Source: Bradyrhizobiaceae bacterium PARB1 (GTDB lineage: Bacteria > Pseudomonadota > Alphaproteobacteria > Rhizobiales > Xanthobacteraceae). Taken from it: a DNA stretch of 64,000 nt. The DNA is taken from positions 19,373-83,372 of the forward strand of contig NKIY01000016.1 in assembly GCA_002256345.1 (NCBI GenBank). The letters are read 5' to 3'. Every line of letters starts with the position of its first letter. Position 1 is the stretch's first letter. Position numbers and translations under genes: made by a program. Below, in pieces: positions 8,029-17,536 of this stretch. A model generated the notes under the pieces. That model made no database searches. It had not been told where the DNA came from and saw only the letters and a program-made list of their open reading frames with translations.

Positions 8029-10467
8029 ATGATGAACCTCGCCGAATACCGCAACCGCAACAGCCGACTCGCCGACTTCCTGCCGTGGGTGGGCCTGGTG
8101 GGCGCCGGCATCGTCCTCAACAAGGACGGCAGCTTCCAGCGCACCGCGCAGTTCCGCGGCCCCGATCTCGACAGCGCCGTCCCGGCCGAACTGGTCGCTG
8201 TCGCCGGCCGCCTCAACAATGCCTTCCGACGCCTCGGCTCCGGCTGGGCGATCTTCGTCGAGGCGCAGCGCCATGCCTCGAACCTCTATCCCGACAGCCG
8301 CTTTCCCGATCCCGCGTCGGCGCTGGTCGATGCCGAGCGCAAGGCGGATTTCGAGGAAGCCGGCGCGCATTTCGAGTCGAGCTATTTCCTGACCTTCACC
8401 TATCTGCCGCCGGCCGAGGACGCCGCGCGTGCAGAATCCTGGCTCTACGAGGGGCGGGAAAAGTCGGGCCTCGACCCCAACGAGGTGATGACCGGCTTCG
8501 CCGATCGCACCGATCGCATCCTGCGCCTGGTCGAAGCCTTCATGCCGGAATGCCGCTGGCTCGATGACGCGGAGACGCTCACCTATCTCCACGGCTGCGT
8601 CTCGACCAAGCGGCATCGGGTCCGCGTCCCCGAAACGCCGATCTATCTCGACGCGCTGCTCGCCGATCAGCCGCTCACTGGCGGGCTCGAGCCGCGCCTT
8701 GGTACGTCGCATCTGCGCATCCTCACAGTCACCGGCTTTCCGACGGCGACGACGCCGGGCCTGCTCGACGAGCTGAACCGTCTCGCATTTCCGTATCGCT
8801 GGTCAACGCGCGCGATCCTACTCGACAAGACCGACGCGACCAAGCTGCTGACCAAGATTCGGCGGCAGTGGTTCGCCAAGCGCAAGTCGATCGCCGCGAT
8901 CCTCAAGGAGGTGATGACCAACGAGGCGTCCGTCCTCGTGGACACCGACGCCGCGAACAAGGCGGCTGACGCCGATCTCGCGCTCCAGGAACTCGGCGCC
9001 GACTATGCCGGGATGGCGTATGTCACCGCGACGGTGACGGTGTGGGACGAGGATCCGCGCATAGCCGACGAGAAACTGCGCCTGGTCGAGAAGGTCATCC
9101 AGGGCCGCGACTTCACCGCCACGGCCGAGACCATCAACGCGGTGGACGCCTGGCTCGGCTCGTTGCCCGGCCACGTCTATGCGAACGTCCGCAAGCCTCC
9201 GATTTCCACGCTCAATCTCGCCCACATGATCCCGCTGTCAGCGGTGTGGGCGGGGCCGGAACGGGACGAGCATTTTGCAGCGCCCCCTCTGCTCTTCGGC
9301 AAGACCGAAGGCTCGACCCCGTTCCGGCTTTCGCTTCACGTCGGCGACGTCGGCCACACGCTGATCGTCGGCCCGACCGGCGCGGGCAAGTCGGTCCTGC
9401 TGGCGCTGATGGCGCTGCAGTTCCGACGCTATGCCCGCGCCCAAGTCTTCGCCTTCGACTTCGGCGGCTCGATCCGCGCGGCGGCGCTCGGCATGGGCGG
9501 CGATTGGCATGACCTCGGTGGCGATCTCAGCGACGGCGCGACCGATAGCGTCAGCCTTCAACCGCTCGCTCGCGTTCACGACGTGCCCGAGCGCGCTTGG
9601 GCGGGCGACTGGATCGTATCGATCCTGACCCGCGAGGGGGTGCCGATCACGCCCGAGGTGAAGGAGCATATCTGGACGGCGCTGACCTCGCTGGCATCGG
9701 CGCCCGTCGAGGAGCGCACGATCACTGGCTTGGTCGTGCTGCTCCAATCGAACGATCTCAAGCAGGCGCTCAGGCCTTATTGCGTCGGCGGTCCCTACGG
9801 CCGGCTGCTCGACGCCGAGCGCGAGTATCTTGGCTCGGCCTTCGTTCAAGCGTTCGAGACCGAAGGGCTGATCGGCACCGGCGCGGCGCCCGCGGTTCTC
9901 TCCTACCTCTTCCATCGGATCGAAGATCGGCTAGATGGTTCGCCGACTCTTCTCATCATCGACGAGGGCTGGCTGGCGCTGGACGATGACGGCTTCGCCG
10001 GCCAGCTCCGCGAATGGCTGAAGACGCTCCGCAAGAAGAACGCCAGCGTCATCTTCGCCACGCAATCGCTCAGCGACATCGACGGCTCGGCGATCGCGCC
10101 CGCCATCATCGAAAGCTGTCAGACCCGGCTCCTGTTACCGAACGAGCGCGCGATCGAGCCACAGATCACCGCGATCTATCGCCGCTTCGGCCTCAACGAC
10201 CGCCAGATCGAGATCATCGCGCGGGCGATGCCGAAGCGCGACTATTACTGCCAGTCGCGGCGCGGCAACCGGCTGTTCGAGCTCGGCCTGTCCGATGTCG
10301 CGCTCGCGCTCTGCGCCGCGTCATCGAAGACCGATCAGGCGGCCATCGCCCGAATCGTCGCCGAACACGGCCGCGACGGCTTTCTCGCCGCCTGGCTTGA
10401 TCACCGTGAAGTCGGCTGGGCCGCCGATCTCATCCCCACGCTCACCAACAAGGAGACGTCCCAATGA
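8029..10467 (+). CDS. trbE: conjugal transfer ATPase TrbE (VirB4 family)
   Basis: The gene encodes 812 residues from ATG 8029; upstream in-frame starts lie inside trbD. An N-terminal VirB4 domain (about 1-400) is followed by the motor domain with Walker A G-P-T-G-A-G-K-S at 448-455 and Walker B L-L-I-I-D-E-G-W around Asp645. It is the large inner-membrane-associated ATPase that powers pilus building and DNA transfer. Its stop overlaps the trbJ start (ATGA). Confidence 0.95.
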   Translation: MMNLAEYRNRNSRLADFLPWVGLVGAGIVLNKDGSFQRTAQFRGPDLDSAVPAELVAVAGRLNNAFRRLGSGWAIFVEAQRHASNLYPDSRFPDPASALVDAERKADFEEAGAHFESSYFLTFTYLPPAEDAARAESWLYEGREKSGLDPNEVMTGFADRTDRILRLVEAFMPECRWLDDAETLTYLHGCVSTKRHRVRVPETPIYLDALLADQPLTGGLEPRLGTSHLRILTVTGFPTATTPGLLDELNRLAFPYRWSTRAILLDKTDATKLLTKIRRQWFAKRKSIAAILKEVMTNEASVLVDTDAANKAADADLALQELGADYAGMAYVTATVTVWDEDPRIADEKLRLVEKVIQGRDFTATAETINAVDAWLGSLPGHVYANVRKPPISTLNLAHMIPLSAVWAGPERDEHFAAPPLLFGKTEGSTPFRLSLHVGDVGHTLIVGPTGAGKSVLLALMALQFRRYARAQVFAFDFGGSIRAAALGMGGDWHDLGGDLSDGATDSVSLQPLARVHDVPERAWAGDWIVSILTREGVPITPEVKEHIWTALTSLASAPVEERTITGLVVLLQSNDLKQALRPYCVGGPYGRLLDAEREYLGSAFVQAFETEGLIGTGAAPAVLSYLFHRIEDRLDGSPTLLIIDEGWLALDDDGFAGQLREWLKTLRKKNASVIFATQSLSDIDGSAIAPAIIESCQTRLLLPNERAIEPQITAIYRRFGLNDRQIEIIARAMPKRDYYCQSRRGNRLFELGLSDVALALCAASSKTDQAAIARIVAEHGRDGFLAAWLDHREVGWAADLIPTLTNKETSQ

Positions 10468-11225
10468 AACTGCGCAATTCCCGCGCAGCGCGTTTTGCTG
10501 CCGCGCTGCTATCCGCTCCCGTCGCGCTCACGCCCATGCTGGCGACGCCCGCCCACGCCATCATCGTGTTCGATCCCTCGAACTATGCGCAGAACGTGCT
10601 GACGGCGGCCCGATCGCTCCAGCAGATCACCAACCAGATCACCTCGCTTCAGAACGAAGCGCAGATGCTGATCAACCAGGCACGCAACCTGGCGAGCCTG
10701 CCGTTCTCGTCGCTGCAGCAGCTTCAGCAGTCCGTTCAGCGCACGCAGCAGCTTCTCAACCAGGCGCAGAATATCGCCTACGACGTCCAGCAGATCGATC
10801 GGATGTTCCAGCAGAAATACGGGAACGTCTCACTGTCGGCCTCCGACCAGCAACTCGTCATCGATGCGCGCTCGCGCTGGCAGAACACTGTCGGCGGCCT
10901 GCAGGACGCGATGCGGGTGCAGGCGGGCGTCGTCGGCAACATCGACACCAACCGCACGCAGATGTCCGCGCTGATCGGCCAGAGCCAGGGCGCGACCGGC
11001 GCGCTGCAGGCGACGCAGGCCGGCAACCAGCTCCTCGCGCTTCAGGCGCAGCAACTCGCGGATCTCACCGCCGTCGTGGCGGCCAACGGCCGGGCGCAGG
11101 CCTTGCAGTCGGCTGAGCAGGCCGCCGCCGCCGAACAGGGCCGCGAGCAGCGCCGGCGTTTCCTGACGCCGGGCTCGGGCTATCAGCCCGGCAACGCCCG
11201 AATGTTCCCGAACAGCGGCAACTGA
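10464..11225 (+). CDS. trbJ: conjugal transfer protein TrbJ (VirB5-like)
   Basis: The 253-residue protein has a Sec signal peptide ending around A-T-P-A-H-A (residue 32), then I-I-V-F-D-P-S-N-Y-A-Q-N, the characteristic N-terminus of mature TrbJ. The remainder is Gln-rich helical coiled coil (Q-Q-I-T-N-Q-I repeats and similar) as in other TrbJ proteins. It is exported to the periplasm and thought to act as a minor pilus component. It is translationally coupled to trbE. Confidence 0.93.
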   Translation: MKLRNSRAARFAAALLSAPVALTPMLATPAHAIIVFDPSNYAQNVLTAARSLQQITNQITSLQNEAQMLINQARNLASLPFSSLQQLQQSVQRTQQLLNQAQNIAYDVQQIDRMFQQKYGNVSLSASDQQLVIDARSRWQNTVGGLQDAMRVQAGVVGNIDTNRTQMSALIGQSQGATGALQATQAGNQLLALQAQQLADLTAVVAANGRAQALQSAEQAAAAEQGREQRRRFLTPGSGYQPGNARMFPNSGN

Positions 11226-11235
11226 GGCTAGCGCG

Positions 11236-11637
11236 ATGGACGGCAAGACCCTCGCTCGCGTCGGCGCCATTGTCTTCGTCGCGGTCGCCATCACGGCGAC
11301 CGCGATCGAGATGAGCCGCAAGGACGTTTCGCCGGACGTCCTCGCGACGCAGGGCCGTTCGGTCACAGCACAAGATCCTCTCGCCGCCGAACTGCTTCGC
11401 TGTTCCGAGATCGGTGAGGCCGGCACGCGCGATCCCAATTGCCTGAAGGCATGGGCAGAGAACCGGCGCCGCTTCCTCGGCCGGCCGGCCCCGGTTTCAT
11501 CATCGTCGCCGGTTGCGCCGACCACGATGTTTCCAAGTGCGCCCGCGTCGGCTGATCCTATCCACAAAGACAGTGCGCCAGCGGGCGTGACCGAGCCTGC
11601 GATGCAGGCCGAGCGCGCCCGGCCGGAGGTTCGCTGA
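11236..11637 (+). CDS. putative entry-exclusion protein TrbK (alternative type)
   Basis: This 133-residue product has one N-terminal membrane segment (about 8-27) followed by D-P-L-A-A-E-L-L-R-C-S and a C-x-K-A-W-A-E-N-R-R-R-F-L block that is the hallmark of TrbK-like proteins in this element class. The C-terminal 50 residues are Pro/Ala/Ser-rich. Entry exclusion proteins stop a cell from receiving a second copy of the element; for this subtype the role is assumed from synteny (between trbJ and trbL). Confidence 0.8.
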   Translation: MDGKTLARVGAIVFVAVAITATAIEMSRKDVSPDVLATQGRSVTAQDPLAAELLRCSEIGEAGTRDPNCLKAWAENRRRFLGRPAPVSSSSPVAPTTMFPSAPASADPIHKDSAPAGVTEPAMQAERARPEVR

Positions 11638-11638
11638 C

Positions 11639-12994
11639 ATGGGCGGCACCGGCGTCATCGACCATTTCCTTGAGGTCTTCACTCGCTACATCGACGGCGG
11701 CTTCGGCCTGCTCGGTGGCGAAGTCGGTTTCATCGCCACCACCTTGATCGTCATCGACGTCACGCTCGCCGCACTCTTCTGGTCGTGGGGCGCGGACGAC
11801 GACATTATGGCGAGGCTAATCAAGAAGACGCTCTTCGTCGGTGTCTTCGCCTACCTTATCTCCAACTGGAACAATCTCGCCCGCATCATCTTCGAGAGCT
11901 TCGCGGGCCTCGGCCTGAAGGCGTCGGGTACGGGCTTCGCCGTCAGCGATCTCATGCGACCCGGCAAGGTGGCCCAGACCGGTCTCGATGCCGGCCGCCC
12001 ACTGCTCGACTCCATCTCCAGCCTGATGGGCTACTGGTCGTTTTTCGAGAACTTCATCCAGATCGCCTGCATGTTTTTCGCCTGGGCTCTGGTGCTGCTG
12101 GCGTTTTTCATCCTCGCGATCCAGCTCTTCGTCACCCTGATCGAGTTCAAGCTGACCACGCTCGCCGGCTTCGTCCTCATTCCCTTCGGCCTGTTCGGCA
12201 AATCCGCCTTCATGGCCGAGCGCGTGTTGGGCAACGTCATCTCCTCCGGCATCAAGGTGCTGGTTCTCGCCGTCATCATCGGCATCGGCTCGACGCTGTT
12301 CTCCGAGTTCACCTCCGGCTTCAACGGCGCAACGCCGTCGATCGACGACGCCATGGCGATCGTGCTTGCCGCGCTGTCGCTGCTTGGTCTCGGCATCTTC
12401 GGCCCCGGCATCGCCAACGGCCTCATCTCCGGTGGCCCGCAGCTCGGCGCAGGCGCGGCCATTGGTACTGGTCTCGCCGCCGGTGGCGTTGTCGCAGCCG
12501 GCGCGGCCGCCGCCGGCGCAGCCGTGTCCGGTGGAGCTGCACTTGCTGGCGGCGCAGCCGCTGCGGCCCGCGGTGGTGCAGCCCTCGCAGGCGGGGCCTC
12601 CACCGCCTATAGCCTCGGCGCGGCCGGACAAACGGGTGCATCGGGTGTCGCGTCCGGTCTTGGTAATGTTGCCAGCACCGGCGCGAAGGCGGCCGTCTCA
12701 CCGTTGAAGCGCGCAGCCGGGCGCGCCGCCGACAGCCTCAAGCAGAGCTATCAGGCCGGCGGCCAAGCCGCGACGGAGATCGCCACGGGTACTTCCGGCG
12801 CCGCAACGACAACCGCTGCGGAGGCCGCATCTGCGGGAGCCGCGTCCTCTGCCGGCGACGGCCCGCCGGCCTGGGCGAAGCGCATGAAACGCTCGCAGCA
12901 GATGTCACACGGCGTTCAGGCCGCCGCCCACGCCGTGCGCAGTGGCGACAGCCATGGCGGCGGCTCCTCCGTCAACCTTTCCGAAAGCAACTGA
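11639..12994 (+). CDS. trbL: conjugal transfer protein TrbL (VirB6 family)
   Basis: TrbL is a polytopic inner-membrane channel component. The 451-residue protein has about six hydrophobic segments between residues 25 and 260, then a long Ala/Gly-rich, low-complexity stretch (about 265-400) and a polar tail, the usual TrbL layout. It begins one base after the TrbK stop and is followed by trbF after 2 bases. Confidence 0.93.
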   Translation: MGGTGVIDHFLEVFTRYIDGGFGLLGGEVGFIATTLIVIDVTLAALFWSWGADDDIMARLIKKTLFVGVFAYLISNWNNLARIIFESFAGLGLKASGTGFAVSDLMRPGKVAQTGLDAGRPLLDSISSLMGYWSFFENFIQIACMFFAWALVLLAFFILAIQLFVTLIEFKLTTLAGFVLIPFGLFGKSAFMAERVLGNVISSGIKVLVLAVIIGIGSTLFSEFTSGFNGATPSIDDAMAIVLAALSLLGLGIFGPGIANGLISGGPQLGAGAAIGTGLAAGGVVAAGAAAAGAAVSGGAALAGGAAAAARGGAALAGGASTAYSLGAAGQTGASGVASGLGNVASTGAKAAVSPLKRAAGRAADSLKQSYQAGGQAATEIATGTSGAATTTAAEAASAGAASSAGDGPPAWAKRMKRSQQMSHGVQAAAHAVRSGDSHGGGSSVNLSESN

Positions 12995-12996
12995 CC

Positions 12997-13677
12997 ATGT
13001 TCAAACGACCATCCACTCATTACGGCAAAACCCCTCAGCCCGAGACGCCCTATCAGCGCGCCGCGCAGGTCTGGGACGATCGCATTGGCTCCGCCCGCGT
13101 GCAGGCCCACAACTGGCGCTACATGGCCTTCGGCTCATTGGCGCTCGCGGGCGGGCTTTCGGCCGCGCTGGTCTGGCAGTCCGCCAACGGCTCGATCGTG
13201 CCCTGGGTGGTGCAGGTTGACCGGCTCGGCCAGGCGCAGGCCGTGGCACCGGCGACCGCCGACTATCAGCCGAACGATCCGCAGATCGCCTTCTACCTCG
13301 CGCGCTTCATCGAGCAGGTCCGCTCGATCCCGTCCGACGCCATCATCGTGCGGCAGAACTGGCTGCGCGCCTATGATTTCACGACACAGGGCGGCGCGCT
13401 CGCGCTCAACGACTATGCTCGCGCCAACGACCCGTTCACCAAGGTCGGCAAGCAGCAGATCGCGATCGAGGTGTCCTCGGTCATCCGCGCCTCGCCGTCG
13501 AGCTTCCGCATCGCCTGGATCGAGCGCCGCTATCAGGATGGCTCGCTGGCTTCCACCGAGCGCTGGTCCGCCATCCTCACCGTTGTCGTGCAGCCCCCTC
13601 GTGACGCCGACACGCTGCGGAAGAATCCCCTCGGAATCTACGTCAACGCCATCAACTGGTCGAAGGAGCTTGGATAA
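12997..13677 (+). CDS. trbF: conjugal transfer protein TrbF (VirB8 family)
   Basis: The protein (226 residues) has a short cytoplasmic N-terminus, a single membrane segment at about 48-66 and a periplasmic VirB8-like domain with P-W-V-V-Q-V-D-R-L-G at the start. VirB8 proteins nucleate assembly of the secretion channel. The length matches the family. Its TAA overlaps the ATG of trbG by one base. Confidence 0.95.
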   Translation: MFKRPSTHYGKTPQPETPYQRAAQVWDDRIGSARVQAHNWRYMAFGSLALAGGLSAALVWQSANGSIVPWVVQVDRLGQAQAVAPATADYQPNDPQIAFYLARFIEQVRSIPSDAIIVRQNWLRAYDFTTQGGALALNDYARANDPFTKVGKQQIAIEVSSVIRASPSSFRIAWIERRYQDGSLASTERWSAILTVVVQPPRDADTLRKNPLGIYVNAINWSKELG

Positions 13678-14729
13678 TGACACCGACCTTCCGCAAAGCC
13701 GGGAGGCCGGCTTTCCTCAACCGCGCCGTTCCGGCTTTCCGTAAATCCGGCTTGCCACTTCTCTGGCTTTGCACGTCGGCGCTCGCCGGCTGTGCCGGAC
13801 ACACGCCGCCGCCGGAGATCTCCTACGACAATGCGGCTCCGGCCGTTCAAACGTCCGATCCGCCAGCGCCGGTCAGGGTGGTGGAATTGCCCAAGCCGCT
13901 CCCGCTGCCCGGTCAGTTGAAGCCGCTCGGCAAGGACGGCAAGCCCGAGCCAGAACCGGCCGATCCCGCCACGCGCGTCAACCAGGCCAACGCCGCCGCG
14001 CGCGTCCAACCCGTCCGCAACGGCTTCATCAACTCGATGCAGGTCTATCCCTTCGTCGATGGCGCGCTCTATCAGGTCTACGCGTCACCGGGGCAGATCA
14101 CCGACATCGCGCTTCAGCCCGGCGAGCAGCTCGTCGGCTCCGGTCCCGTCGCCGCCGGCGACACGGTGCGCTGGATCATCGGCGATACCGAGAGCGGCGT
14201 TGGCGCGGCGAAGCAGATCCATATCCTCGTGAAGCCCACCCGCGCCGAGCTGATGACCAACCTCGTCATCAACACCGACCGGCGCACCTATCACATGGAA
14301 TTGCGCGCGACGCCTTCGACCTACATGGCGTCGGTGTCCTGGCAATATCCGCAGGACCAACTCATCGCGCTGCGCCGTCAGAACCAGCAGGCCGAGGCCG
14401 CGCAGCCCGTCTCCAGCGGCATTGATCTCGCCCGCGTCAATTTCCGCTACGAGGTGACGGGCGACCGCGCGCCGTGGCGGCCGCAGCGCGCCTTCGATGA
14501 CGGGAAACAGGTGTTCATCGAATTTCCGCGCGGCATCGGCCAAGGCGAGATGCCGCCGCTGTTCGTGGTCGGGCCGGAGGGCGACACCTCCGAGCTGGTG
14601 AACTATCGCGTGCGCGGCAACTACATTATCGTGGATCGCCTGTTCGCCGCCGCCGAATTGCGGTTCGGCGCGGGCAAGGACCAGAAGCGCGTCCGCATAT
14701 CCCGCACCGACGGGAGGCCGGCATCGTGA
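13677..14729 (+). CDS. trbG: conjugal transfer protein TrbG (VirB9 family)
   Basis: The 350-residue product starts with a basic, repetitive N-terminus (F-R-K-A-G-R-P-A-F) and a hydrophobic stretch that ends in L-A-G-C, a possible lipobox near residue 40. A proline-rich linker leads to the VirB9/TrbG domain (about 115-345) with the family block N-F-R-Y-E-V-T-G-D. It is an outer-membrane-associated part of the secretion core complex. The stop overlaps the GTG of trbI. Confidence 0.93.
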   Translation: MTPTFRKAGRPAFLNRAVPAFRKSGLPLLWLCTSALAGCAGHTPPPEISYDNAAPAVQTSDPPAPVRVVELPKPLPLPGQLKPLGKDGKPEPEPADPATRVNQANAAARVQPVRNGFINSMQVYPFVDGALYQVYASPGQITDIALQPGEQLVGSGPVAAGDTVRWIIGDTESGVGAAKQIHILVKPTRAELMTNLVINTDRRTYHMELRATPSTYMASVSWQYPQDQLIALRRQNQQAEAAQPVSSGIDLARVNFRYEVTGDRAPWRPQRAFDDGKQVFIEFPRGIGQGEMPPLFVVGPEGDTSELVNYRVRGNYIIVDRLFAAAELRFGAGKDQKRVRISRTDGRPAS

Positions 14730-15985
14730 GCGACGAACGCGATCCCGAAATGGAAGAAGGCCGGGCGCTGGGTTCGACGCCCGAGCCTCAGCCGGCCGAC
14801 GTTGATGACACCCGGCCGCTGACCGGCGAACCCGCCGCGACGATGCGGCTGCGTGCCGAGCCGCCGCGTGTGACCCGCCTTTCCCGCAAAGTGCTGGCCG
14901 GTCTGGGTCTCGCTGCAAGCCTCGGTGTTGGCGGGGCGCTAATCTACGCGCTTCAAACCCGTCACGGCGGCCAGGGCCAGGAGCTGTACTCGACGGACAA
15001 CCGCTCGACACCGGATGGCCTCGCTGGATTGCCGAAGGATTATTCCGGCGTTCCGAAGCTCGGCCCGCCACTGCCCGGCGACCTCGGCCGTCCGATCCTC
15101 AATGCGCAGAATGGCGCCCCCGTGCCGCCGATCGGCGCACGGCCGACAGGCCCCGTGGGACCAAGCCCAGAGGAACAACGCCGGGCCCAGGAGCTGGAGG
15201 CTGCGCGGACCGCACGGCTGTTCGCCTCGACCGAGAATCGGCCCGCCAGTGCCGCGACCTCGGCGCAACCGACCGCGACCGCCACGCCTCTCGCCGATCT
15301 CTCCAGCCTCGGCCTCGCGCCGCAGCCGGCGACGCCCTCGGCGCAGGACCGGCAGCTCGCATTCCTCAACCAGGCGCCCGACAAGCGAACCGTCTCGCCG
15401 GATCGTGTTGCGGCGCCGGCGTCGAAGAATGTGCTTCAGGCCGGTGCCGTCATCGCCGCCGCGCTCATCACAGGCATTCGCTCCGACCTGCCCGGTCAGA
15501 TCACCGCGCAGGTGACCGAGAACATCTATGACAGCCCGACCGGCAAGATCCTGCTCGTGCCCCAGGGCACGCGCGTCGTCGGGCAGTATGACAGCGGCGT
15601 CGGCTTCGGTCAGCGGCGCATTCTCCTCGTCTGGAATCGGCTGATCTTCCCCAATGGCCGCTCCATCGTGCTGGAGCGTCAGCCTGGTGCAGACGCGGAG
15701 GGCTATGCCGGGCTCGAGGATGGTGTCGACTATCACTGGGGCGAACTGTTCAAGGCCGCTGCGCTCTCAACGATCCTGAGTATCGGCGCCGAGGCCGGTT
15801 CGTCGGGTCAGGACAGCGATATCGTCCGCGCTCTTCGTCAGGGCGCCTCGAACAGCGTCAGCCAGACCGGTCAGCAGATCGTCCAGCGTCAGCTCAACAT
15901 TGCTCCGACGCTCACCATCCGGCCGGGGTTCCCCGTCCGCGTCATCGTCACGCGCGATCTAGTGCTCGAACCCTACGGAGGCTGA
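14726..15985 (+). CDS. trbI: conjugal transfer protein TrbI (VirB10 family)
   Basis: The 419-residue protein starts at GTG 14726. It has a charged N-terminus, one membrane segment at about 56-74, a Pro-rich periplasmic linker (100-205) and a C-terminal VirB10 beta-barrel domain containing L-V-P-Q-G-T-R-V-V-G-Q-Y-D-S and the W-N-R-L-I-F-P-N-G block. VirB10 spans inner and outer membranes and senses ATP use in the channel. Confidence 0.95.
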   Translation: MSDERDPEMEEGRALGSTPEPQPADVDDTRPLTGEPAATMRLRAEPPRVTRLSRKVLAGLGLAASLGVGGALIYALQTRHGGQGQELYSTDNRSTPDGLAGLPKDYSGVPKLGPPLPGDLGRPILNAQNGAPVPPIGARPTGPVGPSPEEQRRAQELEAARTARLFASTENRPASAATSAQPTATATPLADLSSLGLAPQPATPSAQDRQLAFLNQAPDKRTVSPDRVAAPASKNVLQAGAVIAAALITGIRSDLPGQITAQVTENIYDSPTGKILLVPQGTRVVGQYDSGVGFGQRRILLVWNRLIFPNGRSIVLERQPGADAEGYAGLEDGVDYHWGELFKAAALSTILSIGAEAGSSGQDSDIVRALRQGASNSVSQTGQQIVQRQLNIAPTLTIRPGFPVRVIVTRDLVLEPYGG

Positions 15986-15986
15986 G

Positions 15987-16226
15987 ATGGCCAAGCTGAA
16001 ATTGGGACCGATCGTCGACGACAAGCCGGTGAAGGTCTCGGTGGAGCTGCCAGCGAGCCTTCACCGCGATCTCGTCGCCTATGCCGAGATTCTCGCCCGC
16101 GAAGCGGGGCAGTCACCGGCCGACCCCGTTCGCCTAATCATCCCGATGCTGGAGCGGTTCATAGCCACGGATCGGGGATTTGTAGCGGCGAGGAGGTCAA
16201 AAGGATCGCCGCGGTCGCCTGGATGA
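15987..16226 (+). CDS. DUF2274 family protein
   Basis: A 79-residue basic protein beginning M-A-K-L-K-L-G-P-I, with V-S-V-E-L-P-A-S-L-H-R-D-L-V-A-Y-A-E, characteristic of DUF2274, a small predicted DNA-binding family that closes trb operons in these elements. It starts one base after the trbI stop. Its last 68 bases overlap the 3' end of the convergent LysR gene. Confidence 0.88.
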   Translation: MAKLKLGPIVDDKPVKVSVELPASLHRDLVAYAEILAREAGQSPADPVRLIIPMLERFIATDRGFVAARRSKGSPRSPG

Positions 16227-17118
16227 TTGTCGCAGCTGCTGACCGTGACATCGAACGTGCGAGACTCAGGAGGCGGCGCCATGCGGGGTTGTCATTCCGT
16301 GGTGACCAGACCGCACAAAATGGTAGAACCTCATCCACAAGCTGCCGATAAACAGTTCCAGGAAACTGGGCTGCCGTTCCGGCCTCACTCATGACGGTCA
16401 GGCCACGCCCGATCGCAACGAGCGATAGGAGATTGTCTCTCCCCACGTATTGGGTGTGGATTTCCGGGTGTCGCCCAAGATCGGCGAGGCGCTGGACCAA
16501 ATAGTCGTGGATCTCCGATCCAGGGGCGCCGTCACTTACAATAAATCTCTCGCCAGCAAGATCACTCCAGCTAAGCACCGGTTTCTCGGAAAGAGGGTGG
16601 TCGCTGGGCAGCACTGCGAATACTCGCTCGGACCAAAGCTGTTCTGTTTGGCAGTCCGACCACTGTGCGGTTCCCGTAATGAAAGCTACATCGAGCTGAA
16701 GTCGCCGGATCGAGGCAACATGATCCGCAGGATCACCGTCAAAAAATTCGACCCGTACACTCGCATGTTCCTTGCCATAGGCCCCCAGTAACTCGCACAG
16801 GAATCCGGACGCGAGCGACGAAAAGATACCAACCTTGATATGCCCCCGCTCAGAGCGGCCTATGGCGGCCACATCCCTAGCGCCGTGCTCGATCTGCTGA
16901 AGACCCTTACGTGCGCGACGCACGAAATGCTGCCCCGCCAACGTCAGGCAGACGCCGCCGTTGTGCCTCTGAAACAACGAGGCACCAAGTTCGTCTTCAA
17001 GATCGCGGATGCGACGGCTGATCGCTGATTCCTGTATCTCCAAGGCCGACGCCGCCTTTCGAAAGCTACCGTGCTCGGCCGCAGCAAGGAAGTACCGAAT
17101 CTGGCGGAGTTCAAGCAT
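16159..17118 (-). CDS. LysR-family transcriptional regulator
   Basis: The 319-residue protein has an N-terminal winged helix-turn-helix (residues 1-60; A-A-S-A-L-E-I-Q-E-S-A-I-S-R-R-I-R-D-L-E) and a LysR substrate-binding domain (about 90-295). It is convergent with the trb operon and overlaps DUF2274 by 68 bases. A LysR gene at this place is a recurrent feature of this element type, but the target and inducer are not known. The last 25 residues, coded inside the overlap, are not conserved-looking. Confidence 0.9.
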   Translation of the reverse strand: MLELRQIRYFLAAAEHGSFRKAASALEIQESAISRRIRDLEDELGASLFQRHNGGVCLTLAGQHFVRRARKGLQQIEHGARDVAAIGRSERGHIKVGIFSSLASGFLCELLGAYGKEHASVRVEFFDGDPADHVASIRRLQLDVAFITGTAQWSDCQTEQLWSERVFAVLPSDHPLSEKPVLSWSDLAGERFIVSDGAPGSEIHDYLVQRLADLGRHPEIHTQYVGRDNLLSLVAIGRGLTVMSEAGTAAQFPGTVYRQLVDEVLPFCAVWSPRNDNPAWRRLLSLARSMSRSAAATIIQATAAILLTSSPLQIPDPWL

Positions 17119-17536
17119 GGGCCGCTCGCGACCACGGCCTATTTGAAATGAGGTCTGACGTTGTAACAGCCCAAGGTCGCATTTGCTTCTGTATGTATTC
17201 GGCCAGAAGCGCTTTTGTATGTTCCTTGAGTGGGCGTCGACCGTTCAAGAACGTACGCGCGATACCGATCGACAACCTTCGCAACCTGATCGCATGCATC
17301 GATCTATATGCACAAGCTACCACGACCACCGCGTCCAAACCGCAACTAAGGCAGCACCTCCTGATTCATGCCTCAAATAGACGGTCGCATGCGCGCGCGG
17401 ACGGATGATTTTATATAGTCTCGATATACGAAGGTATCGATCAAATATACCGGCCCCTGAATAGGTCGGGCGCCGATATATCCCACTGATTTGGTGCCGA
17501 CGAATTTGGCAGATGTCATTCAGCCGGTATCGAGAT
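17119..17536. other. gene-free stretch between LysR and the response regulator
   Basis: No convincing open frame is present. The half nearer 17536 is AT-rich (for example 17410-17450) compared with the neighbouring genes, as expected for promoters or for a junction between the transfer module and the chromosomal-type genes that follow. No clear operator or terminator was recognised. Confidence 0.5.
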